Positions 18,331 through 27,196 are shown, counted from the stretch's first letter. The stretch is DNA of 64,000 nucleotides from Opitutales bacterium (GCA_018607135.1 JABBCA010000033.1:55265-119264), one strand, 5' to 3'. Notes: generated from the letters alone by a model not told the origin. A program made the numbers and translations.

Positions 18331-19497
18331 TTAGGGGCACTTGATGACAATCGATTTTTTGATGTTGAATTCACCGTCAGTAATTTGAGCGAATAGTCGG
18401 TAGTTTCCTGGTTCTGAAAAGGTGACGGTGGGTGTCGTGGTGTTGCGATTATTGTTCTCGAAGGTGGCCGATTTCGCGTTGCGTCGGTCGTTCCAAGTGA
18501 CTTCTGGGATCTCGCCGTCTTCGTCATTATCGATGACTTCGGCGTGGATGGTAAAAGTTCTTGGTTGGTCGGTCGGCGTAGCCGTCAGCGTGATAACTGG
18601 GGGCATGTTTTTGGCGGCATTATCATTCTTTTGAATGTTGCTTACGCGGGAGTTGTCCTCGATTCCGCAGGCCCAGAGGGCGAGGCGCTGACTAAACTCC
18701 CGGTTATCCGAGTGGCTGATGCGTGTTCCTGCGCCCGCATTCCAGAAGAGGTTACGGTCGAAAACGCCGATGACACGGCCTTTGCCAAGTTCCGTTACGG
18801 CGAGTGCCGCATCCGTTGTTGGATTAAATTTCCCGTCAATTTCGCTCACGATTAACTTACCGCCGAGGCCACCTTCTTGAAGTTTAGCGAGAAGCTTGGC
18901 GGGCTCAGAGACTCGGACCGCGCTGATGCCCTCGCCTCGAAAGAGAACGCCGCCTTGCGGATTGTTATTATTGAGGAAGTGGGGTTCGGTGTATTCGCTG
19001 ATCAGGTAGTTGCCGCCTCCGTTATCAGTGAGGAAGTGCATGCCAAATTGCTCCGTGAGGGTATTGTTGGAGTTCCGGCCAGCTTCATTGGCCACGCCGA
19101 CTTTTTGATAATTTCCGCCAAACGCGCTATCTGACCAGGCGATGAGGCCACCTCCGTTTGAAACCCATTCGGCGACCGCTTTGGCCTCGTCTTGAGAGAA
19201 AATCTTTTGGTTGGACCCGAGAATTAAGAGATCAATGTCTTTGAGGAAAGCGGCGTTGAGTGTAACTGTATGATCGGCTTGTTCGCTAATAGTGATGCCT
19301 GTTTCTTCGATGGCTTGGCTAAATTGGCTCAGTCCGAGTGGGCCTTTATCGTTGAGGCGCATCTGATGAAAGGGCGCGGCTTCTCCAGATGGGGTCGTCC
19401 CGTCGTCGGCGACATCTCCGTGTAGGTAGAGTGCTGTTTGAGCGATGAGCGAGACGGGGGCGATGAGTGCGGCAAGGGCGGGGTAGAGGCGTTTCAT
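18331..19497 (-). CDS. Secreted GATase1-like domain protein with C-terminal PKD-like domain
   Basis: Signal peptide at residues 1-20 (LYPALAALIAPVSLIAQ). Residues 20-280 resemble a class I glutamine amidotransferase-like or ThuA/DUF4350-like Rossmann domain: DIDLLILGSNQKIFS, VAEWVSNGGGLIAWSDSAF, and GRVIGVFDRNLFW. The nucleophilic-elbow Cys typical of active amidotransferases is not apparent, so a binding or structural role is more likely. Residues 295-388 (PPVITLTATPTDQPRTF, then FSEPGNYRLFAQITDGEF) form a PKD-like beta-sandwich. Such proteins frequently accompany secreted glycan-degrading enzymes. It heads a likely three-gene operon with the GH172-type and GHL-type genes. Its specific role is not known. 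Confidence 0.7.
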   Translation of the reverse strand: MKRLYPALAALIAPVSLIAQTALYLHGDVADDGTTPSGEAAPFHQMRLNDKGPLGLSQFSQAIEETGITISEQADHTVTLNAAFLKDIDLLILGSNQKIFSQDEAKAVAEWVSNGGGLIAWSDSAFGGNYQKVGVANEAGRNSNNTLTEQFGMHFLTDNGGGNYLISEYTEPHFLNNNNPQGGVLFRGEGISAVRVSEPAKLLAKLQEGGLGGKLIVSEIDGKFNPTTDAALAVTELGKGRVIGVFDRNLFWNAGAGTRISHSDNREFSQRLALWACGIEDNSRVSNIQKNDNAAKNMPPVITLTATPTDQPRTFTIHAEVIDNDEDGEIPEVTWNDRRNAKSATFENNNRNTTTPTVTFSEPGNYRLFAQITDGEFNIKKSIVIKCP

Positions 19498-19542
19498 TTA
19501 TATTTTAGTCGGTTGATCAGAAGCTGACGTCTGGGTTTCGAG

Positions 19543-19574
19543 GTCTGGACGAAATTAAAAAATCCCGTCCAGAC
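19543..19574. repeat. Perfect 9-bp inverted repeat in the GH95/GATase gene spacer
   Basis: GTCTGGACG and CGTCCAGAC flank a 14-base AT-rich loop. Read on the - strand the T-rich run lies inside the loop rather than after the stem, so this is not a standard terminator. It sits between the end of the fucosidase gene and the start of the GATase-like gene, where it could act as an attenuator, processing site or operator. Confidence 0.4.
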
Positions 19575-19645
19575 GCTCCGACACTCGATCCAGAATAGTG
19601 TGCCCTTCGTTAACGCATTAAGCAGTTAAATTATGAAGTGATTGC

Positions 19646-22054
19646 TTATCGGGCTGCACTGACCAGCGTTATTGTTTCGCCTTTTTTCAGGTCGATTGCC
19701 CAGCGTTTCCTGCCTTCGGAGCCGTCTACCGCTTTGAATGAGGGCTTCGTCGAGCCCGCAAATTCGAACCGATCCATGTCCGTTTGTAGGATTAGTGGCT
19801 CACCAGAGCGGCTCTCGATCTTGATTGCTTGCGTTTTGCCGTCTTCCCACAGTGCGGAAACCACAAAATTACCTCGGGCGACGAGGCCCTCGAAGGAGCC
19901 GTTCGCCCAAGCTGCGGGGAGAGCGGGGATTGTTTCTACATATCCCGCGTGACTCTGTAGGAGCATTTCGGCCACCCCTGCCATCGTCCCTAGACTGCCA
20001 TCGATTTGAAAGGGAGGATGAAGGGTCCATAGGTTTGAAACTGTGCGTTCAGAGATGAATTTCTGATACACTTCGTAGGCTTTTTCGCCTTCCTTGAGTC
20101 GAGCGCGGCAGTTCATGCGGTGGGCCATGGCCCAGCCTGTTGTCCGATTTCCGCGGAGGTCGAGGGTTTTGCTGGCCGCCTGCATCCAAGCGGGGTTTTC
20201 AGCATTGATGAGGGAGCCGGGAAAGAGGGGGCAGAGGTGGGAAATGTGGCGGTGGTTTCGTTGACCGATGTCGCTGTAGGCTTCTTCTTCGCGGTATTCT
20301 TTAATCTGCCCAGAGGTGCCAATTTGGATCGGGTCCAGTTTAGACATTTGATCTTCGATGGTGCGGAGGAAGTCGTCGTCTTTGCCGAGTTCCTTGGCGA
20401 GAATCAGGGTATCATGATGATTCTCCCAGACGAAGCCTTGGTCGAAGGTGCACCCGACTGTGACGTAGTAGCGGTTTCGACCAATGTGCCCTGGCATGCC
20501 GATGAGTTGTTTCTCATCAGGGATTTGCTGTTCAGGCGATGCAGAAGGTTCGACGAGAAGCAGGTCACCGTGCGGGACTAGTGCTTTGGAGAAGAATTGG
20601 CTCATCGAGCGCATCGCGGGATAGGCGACGTCTTCTAGGTATTCACGATCTTGAGTGAACAGGTAGTATTCCATCAATAGTTTAGAGGTGAAGCCACCGG
20701 TGCCAGGACCCGAGTGGCCGCCGCCAGCTGGCGAAATGTCGTATGCGTTGGCGGCAGTTCCGATGATCCATCCATTATCCTCATCGCCCTTGCCGAGCCG
20801 GTCAGGATTGTGCTCTTTGACATAGTCGCTGGCGTATTCTTTCGCCTTTGGATAATAGGCCTTAAAGTATCCGATGTAGGCCTCGAAGCATTCCGATAGA
20901 TTGGTGCTAAGTGAACCCCAGTAATTCATCTGAACATTGATGTTGTGCCAAAAACCGCCTGTCCAGGGAGTGTATTGATACTGGCTCCAGGCCCCTTGTA
21001 GGTTTGAGGGCAGGGTATTTTGCCGGGAGCTGGCGATCAGTAAGTAGCGGGCGTATTGGAACATGAGCTCCTCAAGATAAGTGTTTTTCTCGCCCCGTTT
21101 GTATTTTGTGAGGAGGGTGTGCGTCGGGTCTGGAGAGACCTCTGAATTCAGGTTTACCGAAACACGTCCAAATAAATTTTGATAGTCTTGGAGGTGGCTC
21201 TGTTTGACGACGTCAAAACCTTTTGCGTGCGCGCTGGCGATCCGTGCTGTTACCGCCTCGTGCGGGAACTCCTTAGGGTCCAGTTTCTGGTCATGCTTAC
21301 TGGTGAAGACTTTGTTGCCCAGATGATAGTTTGTCCCAGCTGCGACCAAAAGTGTCACGGAATCCGCGTCCGAAACGGTGATCACACTGTTTCCGCCCAC
21401 GGTCTCGGTCTTGAGTGATCCGCCCTCGTTGAGCACTTTGACCTGCCCCTCGAAATTAATGTTAAAATGGGGGAGTGTTCCGGCGAGTGTCAGCAAATCT
21501 GCTTGAGCGGTGACTGTGCCGCTGCGCTTATCCTTCAAATTGAGATAAGGGATTTCTGGGCGGACGCCGAAGGAAAGCGCTCCGCGCCGATCAGCACTCA
21601 CTTTGACAACCATGACATTGTCAGGGTAGGACATGAAGTATTCCCGAGTGAAGGTGACACCGTCTTTCTCATAGGATACGTAGGCGATGGCCTCGTTCAG
21701 ATTAAGTGAGCGGCGGTAGTTGCTGACATCGCCATGATTGAAATCTAGATAGAGCTCAGCAAAGTTGGTTAGCCCCTTATTGTTGTGAAGCGTTTTCTCG
21801 GTGATTTGTATACGCTCCGAGTCGACACGACCAAAAATATTGGCGCCCATATATCCATTGCCGATGGGGTAGGACCAGCGCTCCCAATCTTTGTCGAACG
21901 GACCTCCGCCCATGACCTTACGATTGAGGTCAGGGCCACCATTCGGGGCCTGGTCGGGTTGCCAGAGTTCGTATATGCGCGGGCTCTCGGCCCAGAGGGA
22001 AAGGCCAAAACATGGAATGAGTATCAGTAGGTGCAATGTAGATTTAATCATCAT
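19646..22054 (-). CDS. GH95 alpha-L-fucosidase-type enzyme
   Basis: The two adjacent ATGs at 22054/22051 start a protein of about 800 residues with a signal peptide (STLHLLILIPCFGLSLWAES); the longer frame to 22174 adds an implausible N terminus. The order is a beta-sandwich N domain (WSYPIGNGYMGANIFG, then RIQITEKTLHNN) and an alpha/alpha barrel. GH95 hallmarks are present: RQNTLPSNLQGAW, HNINVQMNYW with the two catalytic Asn (371 and 373), VEPSASPEQ with the general-acid Glu near 508, and HPPFQIDGSLG with the conserved Asp. The family releases alpha-1,2-linked L-fucose or L-galactose. With two sulfatases nearby this suggests a fucose-rich sulfated glycan. The second Asn-Asp pair argues for an active enzyme. 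Fucose versus galactose preference cannot be read by eye. Confidence 0.92.
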   Translation of the reverse strand: MMIKSTLHLLILIPCFGLSLWAESPRIYELWQPDQAPNGGPDLNRKVMGGGPFDKDWERWSYPIGNGYMGANIFGRVDSERIQITEKTLHNNKGLTNFAELYLDFNHGDVSNYRRSLNLNEAIAYVSYEKDGVTFTREYFMSYPDNVMVVKVSADRRGALSFGVRPEIPYLNLKDKRSGTVTAQADLLTLAGTLPHFNINFEGQVKVLNEGGSLKTETVGGNSVITVSDADSVTLLVAAGTNYHLGNKVFTSKHDQKLDPKEFPHEAVTARIASAHAKGFDVVKQSHLQDYQNLFGRVSVNLNSEVSPDPTHTLLTKYKRGEKNTYLEELMFQYARYLLIASSRQNTLPSNLQGAWSQYQYTPWTGGFWHNINVQMNYWGSLSTNLSECFEAYIGYFKAYYPKAKEYASDYVKEHNPDRLGKGDEDNGWIIGTAANAYDISPAGGGHSGPGTGGFTSKLLMEYYLFTQDREYLEDVAYPAMRSMSQFFSKALVPHGDLLLVEPSASPEQQIPDEKQLIGMPGHIGRNRYYVTVGCTFDQGFVWENHHDTLILAKELGKDDDFLRTIEDQMSKLDPIQIGTSGQIKEYREEEAYSDIGQRNHRHISHLCPLFPGSLINAENPAWMQAASKTLDLRGNRTTGWAMAHRMNCRARLKEGEKAYEVYQKFISERTVSNLWTLHPPFQIDGSLGTMAGVAEMLLQSHAGYVETIPALPAAWANGSFEGLVARGNFVVSALWEDGKTQAIKIESRSGEPLILQTDMDRFEFAGSTKPSFKAVDGSEGRKRWAIDLKKGETITLVSAAR

Positions 22055-22612
22055 TTCGATTTTCAGTTTGTGTAGTCCATTTTTAGGGTAGGATGGTAAG
22101 CATTGAGCGCCTGGAGTTGCGGCTATTAATGAATGTATTGTTGGTGTGCGAATCAGGCATTGTAATCTAGGCACTCTAGAAAGATTGAATTTTAAAAACG
22201 TCTTAGAAATGGCTCATCATATGCCGTGCATGGCGCACCGTAATTCACTGTTGTCAATATACGATGAATGCCGTCTAAGGGGCTGGGTAATATAGCTCAT
22301 TTTAGGTATTTCCTTATTAATATTGTTGACCGAAATAATAAGGCGAGATTTTTGTTAATAGTAACAAGATTTACACCAATTCAAACTCCTCAACTCGAAT
22401 ACGCTGATTGTCTAGTGCATTCGAATAACTGCCCCCCCCCCATTTTTTACTAGTTAAATCTATGCGTTAATAGACCCAATAAATGGTTTATGTCGCAATC
22501 TGTCATGCGAGGTTTAGACGCGCATGGCTACTGACTCTAGTCGAGTCACTCAGGCTTTTTGTCGGGCTTTGAGTAACTTGGCATAAGTGATACAACCCAT
22601 ACTACCCTAATA
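22055..22612. other. Divergent promoter region with operator-like element and C tract
   Basis: No gene is supported; short frames here lack a start context. The stretch separates two divergently transcribed carbohydrate genes. It holds a GTTANNNNTAAC element at 22354, a run of ten C at 22432-22441, and a small hairpin GACTC/GAGTC at 22533-22547. Confidence 0.5.
22354..22365. promoter_or_regulatory. GTTANNNNTAAC element, copy 4
   Basis: GTTAATAGTAAC lies 248 bp before the gene at 22613 and about 290 bp from the divergent GH95 start. It differs from the copies at 9511 and 13909 at one central base. It could serve either gene. Confidence 0.35.
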
Positions 22613-23890
22613 ATGATAAAAAATACCCACAACAACACCCCACGCAAGTGCGGGACCTTCGCCTCTGGGCTGCTTCTCGTGACTATTGGTCTCGGAAGCA
22701 TTGCCTCTACTGCATCCGCAGTGCCGCAGATGCCGCAAAAGTATATTGATGAAGCAAATCAATTTCAATGGGACAGCATTCGGAGATTTGCGTCGACCGA
22801 TAACCTTCCAGGAATCTATCACGATGATTACGATATTGGAGTTGAACATGGATACATCAATTGCGGCCTTTCAAAATCCTTCCCCGCAAAAGCGACGGCG
22901 GAGGTGAATGAAGCCTTCTTCTACGAGTTGAAATCTGGCGCGAAAGATCCCAGTAAGCCTCTTTCAACCACCCAAGCCCGAGTAGACTGGCACCTTTGGG
23001 ATCTCAGCACAGGCGAAGGCAGGAGGACTTGGCGGGTCGAGGCGAGAGATTCATTGCGAAATAATGGTCGAGAAATACTGTTCATTGATGGTGTTCTTAA
23101 AGCAGTGAGTTACTGGAATGAGCTCATTCCTGTTTTGGGACGCAGGGGCGATTCAAGACAGGACGATTACCGAGAGATTGTCAAAAATGGAACCTTTGCT
23201 CCGCTTCCCAGAGTATTTGGAGCAAATACTTTGCTGATTGGTAACTGTTGGCGTTACAACCAACCTGAATTCGGATTTGATAATTTAGAGGACTATTTTC
23301 ACGGCACATGGGCAGAGTTTCTTGAGCCCTTACAGTCTGTAGATCGTCAGAAATACAGTGATCATATAGGTAATCTTATTAACGCCAGCAAAGTTGTAAT
23401 TAAATACAATGAAGAAAACCCCAGCAATCCACGGATACGGTTCTTCGAGTTTATGCCATGGGATCATCGACCTCTTGGCACTTCGAAGATGAAGTCTTTG
23501 GCTGATAGTAAAGGTAAGGCTTTTCCAAGAAACTTGACGGGCCTAAGCTTTTTATCCGCAAGCGAGAGAATACAATTCATGGATGAGAGTATACGATATA
23601 AGGTCGGTCTTTTTCTCCTCTGTGCAGATGAGTATTCATTTTTCGGATTCTCTGGGGTCCGAAAACCAGACAGTTTTGGTGTAGATTGGCCAGAGAATAT
23701 TTATCACTATGAGCATGAACTACTAGAATACGACTATGGCGCACCGGTTGCGGCACCCAGATACCTAGCAGCTAGTAATCGTTGGTATCGAAAGTTCGAG
23801 AACGCTGAAGTCATCTTCGATATGAATAATTTGCTAATGATTATACGAGATACAAATCGGAATAACATTTATGGATCGCGCACTAACTAG
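22613..23890 (+). CDS. Secreted putative glycoside hydrolase, divergent GHL-type family member
   Basis: The ATG at 22613 begins a 425-residue protein with an N-terminal membrane/signal segment (GLLLVTIGLGSIASTASA). Barrel-like features follow: YHDDYDIGVEHGYINC, GREILFIDGVLKAV, LIGNCWRYNQPEF, RFFEFMPWDHRP. The C-terminal part, LFLLCADEYSFFGF, then APRYLAASNRWYRKFENAEVIFDM, lines up with the AxxYxYF and RxFExAxVWxD motifs of the proteins at 3603 and 15965. It is the most divergent of the three; the PLGxPLG string is not preserved. Acidic residues in LFIDG and FFEF are catalytic candidates. A terminator follows at 23941. It closes the carbohydrate cluster; the gene after it belongs to a different functional group. 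Confidence 0.62.
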   Translation: MIKNTHNNTPRKCGTFASGLLLVTIGLGSIASTASAVPQMPQKYIDEANQFQWDSIRRFASTDNLPGIYHDDYDIGVEHGYINCGLSKSFPAKATAEVNEAFFYELKSGAKDPSKPLSTTQARVDWHLWDLSTGEGRRTWRVEARDSLRNNGREILFIDGVLKAVSYWNELIPVLGRRGDSRQDDYREIVKNGTFAPLPRVFGANTLLIGNCWRYNQPEFGFDNLEDYFHGTWAEFLEPLQSVDRQKYSDHIGNLINASKVVIKYNEENPSNPRIRFFEFMPWDHRPLGTSKMKSLADSKGKAFPRNLTGLSFLSASERIQFMDESIRYKVGLFLLCADEYSFFGFSGVRKPDSFGVDWPENIYHYEHELLEYDYGAPVAAPRYLAASNRWYRKFENAEVIFDMNNLLMIIRDTNRNNIYGSRTN

Positions 23891-23940
23891 TGACTCGCTT
23901 CGGCTTACTGATATGAATTAAGCAATTCATATGCTTTACG

Positions 23941-23972
23941 AAGCCATGGACTTTTGAGTCCATGGCTTTTTC
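23941..23972 (+). terminator. Rho-independent terminator
   Basis: GCCATGGACT and AGTCCATGGC form a perfect stem with a short T-rich loop, followed by TTTTT. It ends the transcript of the putative glycosidase. Confidence 0.9.
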
Positions 23973-24106
23973 GTGTTAGTCTGACAAACAATCTAAGATA
24001 GAAATTTTGAAATGAAATCAACTTTGTTACATTGCGGCTGTATCAAGCTCGATTGCGAGTCGTCGGTCGCTTACTTAAGCCCTATGCTAATATTATTCTG
24101 AATCTC

Positions 24107-25420
24107 ATGAAACGTTCGATCGTCAATACAACCATACTTTTAACCATAGGATTTTCTTGCGGTTATCTGTTTAAAACTTTTCAGGCTTCATACGAGTGGA
24201 ATGAATCCAAAATGAATCCAGCTGACTTATTAGTGATGGATACTGCTCTTTCTTATGAGGTAAGCGATGTCGTTGGTGATGACATAAACGAAACTGAGAA
24301 CGAAGGCGAAGGGAAGTTTGAAGCGTTCGTGACGGCTCAACCATCCGAGCTAACTCAGAAAGCCGATCCTTACGGAATGTTTAGTGATGTGCTTCATGAG
24401 CGGAAGGATCCCGCGGGCGCACATGCTTGGTTAATGGCAAATCGAGACCAAGTCCCCCACGAGGAGTTTGAATCGTATCTGTTCGAAGCGCTGGTCGCGT
24501 GGTCTGCAACCGATCCAAACGCAGCAGAACAGTATCTTGGGCAGCTTGACGATGAGAACTACGTTTACCAAATCATCGAAGCGCTGGCGACGGGCTGGGC
24601 AGAAGAGGATCTGACGACCGCTTTCGAGTGGCTTGAATCTCCAGTTTTTGACAATTTGCCAGATCGTGTCGTTGTGCAAAGTTACAAGAATATCATGAAC
24701 AAATACGCCGAAGTCGATCCGGTCGGAGCGGCGGAAGCTGTCGCTCAATTAGAGTCGGAAGCGGTTCAAATAGAGCTCATGCATCCAATCTTAAAAAACT
24801 ATTCTGAGCAAAATTTTAATGACGCGTTGGAATGGGTCTTACAGTTGGATGCTGAGAGTGTTCGGAGTTTTGGACTTGGTCGTCTTTTGACTTTTCATGA
24901 TGGGGTTGAAGCGGACGCGGCCATGGAGCGTATCCTTCAAAGCCAGTCGGACCTTCCCATCAGCGCTCTGGTTTCTGCGTTTAAAAAGCTGGGTTTCGCC
25001 GACATGCCCGCATCCGCAGAGAAACTGTATCGTATTTCGGACGACAAACAACCTGAAGTTGCAAGAGCGCTAACATCTGAGTGGCTTTTAAAGGATGCAG
25101 ATGGTGCGGTCGCATGGATTCAAATGCAGCCTGAGAATAGTCCCATTTATGAAGCTGGAGCTGAGGTGATTTTTGACTCCGTATCTCTTGAGGCGCCAAG
25201 CTCGGCGATAGCATGGGCGCGAAGGATCAGTGATTCCGAAAAACGAGTGCAGTTGGTGAAAGGCGTAATTAACAGTGTGGATGCTGAAGAATTGAGCGAT
25301 TTGGAAGCGGCCATACTGCGGGCCAATTTTCCGCCATTAGAAATTAACGATTTACTCAGTGCATTTAATGAAAGAGTGAGCGAAGCGACCGCGCCCCTTA
25401 TCCTGCCCAGCCGCCCATGA
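24107..25420 (+). CDS. Membrane-anchored helical repeat protein
   Basis: The ATG at 24107 gives a protein of 437 residues with an N-terminal hydrophobic anchor (IVNTTILLTIGFSCGYLF); the TTG at 24032 is an unlikely start. After an acidic linker (residues 40-85) the rest is built from about seven repeats of roughly 35-40 residues. Each has the look DPNAAEQYLGQL, LTTAFEWLESP, DPVGAAEAVAQL, FNDALEWVLQL or ADGAVAWIQMQP, meaning an Asp/Pro-rich turn, a small-residue helix and an aromatic. This pattern is common in uncharacterised Verrucomicrobiota proteins and probably makes an alpha-alpha superhelix in the periplasm. No catalytic motif is visible. It is separated from both neighbours, so context says little. 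Confidence 0.7.
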   Translation: MKRSIVNTTILLTIGFSCGYLFKTFQASYEWNESKMNPADLLVMDTALSYEVSDVVGDDINETENEGEGKFEAFVTAQPSELTQKADPYGMFSDVLHERKDPAGAHAWLMANRDQVPHEEFESYLFEALVAWSATDPNAAEQYLGQLDDENYVYQIIEALATGWAEEDLTTAFEWLESPVFDNLPDRVVVQSYKNIMNKYAEVDPVGAAEAVAQLESEAVQIELMHPILKNYSEQNFNDALEWVLQLDAESVRSFGLGRLLTFHDGVEADAAMERILQSQSDLPISALVSAFKKLGFADMPASAEKLYRISDDKQPEVARALTSEWLLKDADGAVAWIQMQPENSPIYEAGAEVIFDSVSLEAPSSAIAWARRISDSEKRVQLVKGVINSVDAEELSDLEAAILRANFPPLEINDLLSAFNERVSEATAPLILPSRP

Positions 25421-25723
25421 CTTTACTCTCGAAATGTGGCTCTCCCCTTGGTGCTTTATTTGGCCGACAGAGTTCGTCTACGCGCGGCCTGTTGTTTCTG
25501 GTGGATATCAGGGCGTCGAGTGGGCAAAAATCGCCCGTCTAGTGATCTATTATATTTCGACATGTTTGCCAAACTCACGAAGGTGTGTGCGAGAATATGC
25601 GATCTTGTCTGGAGAACTATTTTAGTGAAACGCAGCCTATAGTTCACAAAGTTTACGAGGTGAACGATTCATTATCTCGGTGCAGTGTAGGCAGTTCACT
25701 TAGTCAGAGCTGAATCCGCAAAC
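25421..25723. other. Convergent intergenic region without a supported gene
   Basis: The gap lies between a + strand gene and the end of pntB on the - strand. Open frames of 60-68 codons exist on both strands, including a basic one on the - strand ending SKYNRSLDGRF-like, but none has a ribosome-binding site or recognisable content. I see no clear terminator. Confidence 0.4.
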
Positions 25724-27151
25724 CTAGGAATCTTTAAACTGTGTTACTAGCCCGGTGACTGTAGCTTTAGCGTCCCCGTAGAGCATGCGTGTGTTGGGTG
25801 CGGTGAAGAGTGTATTCTCAAGACCTGAGAAGCCAGCGCCCTTGCCGCGCTTGAGGCAGAAAGTGGTCTTTGCTTTGTAGGCTTCGATGATAGGCATGCC
25901 GTAAATCGGGCTACTTTCGTCGTTGGCTGCGGCTGGGTTTACGACGTCATTTGCGCCGATGACGATGGCGACATCCACCATTTCAATGGTGGGGTTGACG
26001 TCGTCCATTTCGCAGAGCTGTTCGTATGGGACATCGGCCTCTGCGAGAAGCACGTTCATGTGTCCAGGCATACGACCTGCGACGGGGTGAATGGCATAGC
26101 GCATTTCGCAACCATTGTCTTCAAGGAGCTCGCCTAGTTCTTTAACGGCGTGCTGCGCTTGTGCGACTGCCATGCCGTAACCGGGAATGACCACGACGCT
26201 TTTCGCCGCTTCGAGAATATAATATGCGTCCTCTGCAGAGATTGGCTTGAGTTCTCCAGTGCTGGTGCCGCTGGATTGTTGTGCAGTGGCACCAAAGCCA
26301 GAAAAGAGCACGTTGACGAGTGTGCGGTTCATCGCCTTACACATGATCACGGTCAGAATGAGGCCTGAGGCGCCGACTAAGCAGCCCGCTACGATCAAAA
26401 CATTGTTACCGATCACGAAACCTGCGGCAGATGCTGCGAGGCCTGAGCAAGAGTTTAACAGTGAGATGACAACAGGCATGTCACCACCACCGATGGGCAT
26501 CACTGCGAAGGCGCCCAGCGCGAGTGATAGCACGATCACCGCAATGAGCATTGGGTAGCCAATCGAACCTGTTGGATCGAGAGCAAACGCAATACCCGTG
26601 CCGATGATGCCGAGTGCAAGGAGTGCGTTGAAGGCTTTTTGACCAGGGAAGGTGAGTGCACGGCCACCTAGCTTTCCTGAAAGTTTACCCCATGCATAGA
26701 TGGATCCTGTGAAGGTGATGCCGCCTATTAGGATGGCGAGCACGGTGACGACTGCAGTAAATGTATCCACTGCTTCAATACCTGTGGCTTCGACGACTTT
26801 CCCAAGGAGGCTGCCATTAATAGTTGCATGCGCGCGTTGATATTCAGCTGCGCCGACTAGGAGCGATGCCAGTCCTCCAAAACCGTTGAAGAGCGCGACG
26901 AGCTCAGGCATGCCTGTCATTTGCACACGTTTTGCGGCAACGAAGCCGATGGCGCTACCGAGAGCGAGTGCGCCAACGATCAGCGCATAGTTGAGATCGC
27001 TAGCGAGTAGGGTCACTACGACGGCGAGTGCCATGCCGAAGGAGGATAGCTGATTGCCTTTGCGAGCAGTGCTGGCATTGCCGAGCATCTTGATGCCAAA
27101 AACAAAGAGGATCGCAGCTGCGATGTAGGAGAGATTTACTAAATGTTCCAT
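25724..27151 (-). CDS. pntB: NAD(P) transhydrogenase subunit beta
   Basis: PntB forms domain III (NADP(H)-binding) plus most of the membrane domain II of proton-translocating transhydrogenase, which uses the proton gradient to reduce NADP+ with NADH. The 475 residues match the family length. Residues 1-260 are a series of membrane helices, beginning LSYIAAAILFVFGIKMLG. Residues 290-475 carry the nucleotide-binding part: VVIPGYGMAVAQAQHAV, HPVAGRMPGHMNVLLAEA, VIVIGANDVVNPAA-like and KRGKGAGFSGLEN. It is last in the pntAA-pntAB-pntB operon, 50 bases after pntAB. The three-gene arrangement, with the alpha subunit split in two, is the one seen in many alphaproteobacteria and other phyla. Confidence 0.97.
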   Translation of the reverse strand: MEHLVNLSYIAAAILFVFGIKMLGNASTARKGNQLSSFGMALAVVVTLLASDLNYALIVGALALGSAIGFVAAKRVQMTGMPELVALFNGFGGLASLLVGAAEYQRAHATINGSLLGKVVEATGIEAVDTFTAVVTVLAILIGGITFTGSIYAWGKLSGKLGGRALTFPGQKAFNALLALGIIGTGIAFALDPTGSIGYPMLIAVIVLSLALGAFAVMPIGGGDMPVVISLLNSCSGLAASAAGFVIGNNVLIVAGCLVGASGLILTVIMCKAMNRTLVNVLFSGFGATAQQSSGTSTGELKPISAEDAYYILEAAKSVVVIPGYGMAVAQAQHAVKELGELLEDNGCEMRYAIHPVAGRMPGHMNVLLAEADVPYEQLCEMDDVNPTIEMVDVAIVIGANDVVNPAAANDESSPIYGMPIIEAYKAKTTFCLKRGKGAGFSGLENTLFTAPNTRMLYGDAKATVTGLVTQFKDS

Positions 27152-27161
27152 GGTAAGAAGG

Positions 27162-27196
27162 ATTCAGATTTCAGAATACAGAAGTCAGAATATAAA
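27162..27196. repeat. Degenerate heptamer tandem array between pntAB and pntB
   Basis: Five 7-base units in perfect register, consensus NNNCAGA (for example ATTCAGA, TTTCAGA), the last one degenerate. The array fills most of the 49-base gap between the pntAB stop and the pntB start. Confidence 0.65.

Noticed and set aside
18315..18527. N-terminal extension of the GH172-type protein
   Set aside because: It overlaps the upstream GATase-like gene and precedes a proper signal peptide at 18314.
25434..25647. Overlapping open frames of 60-68 codons on both strands between the repeat protein and pntB
   Set aside because: No ribosome-binding site, no family resemblance, and both strands are open by chance in the same place.
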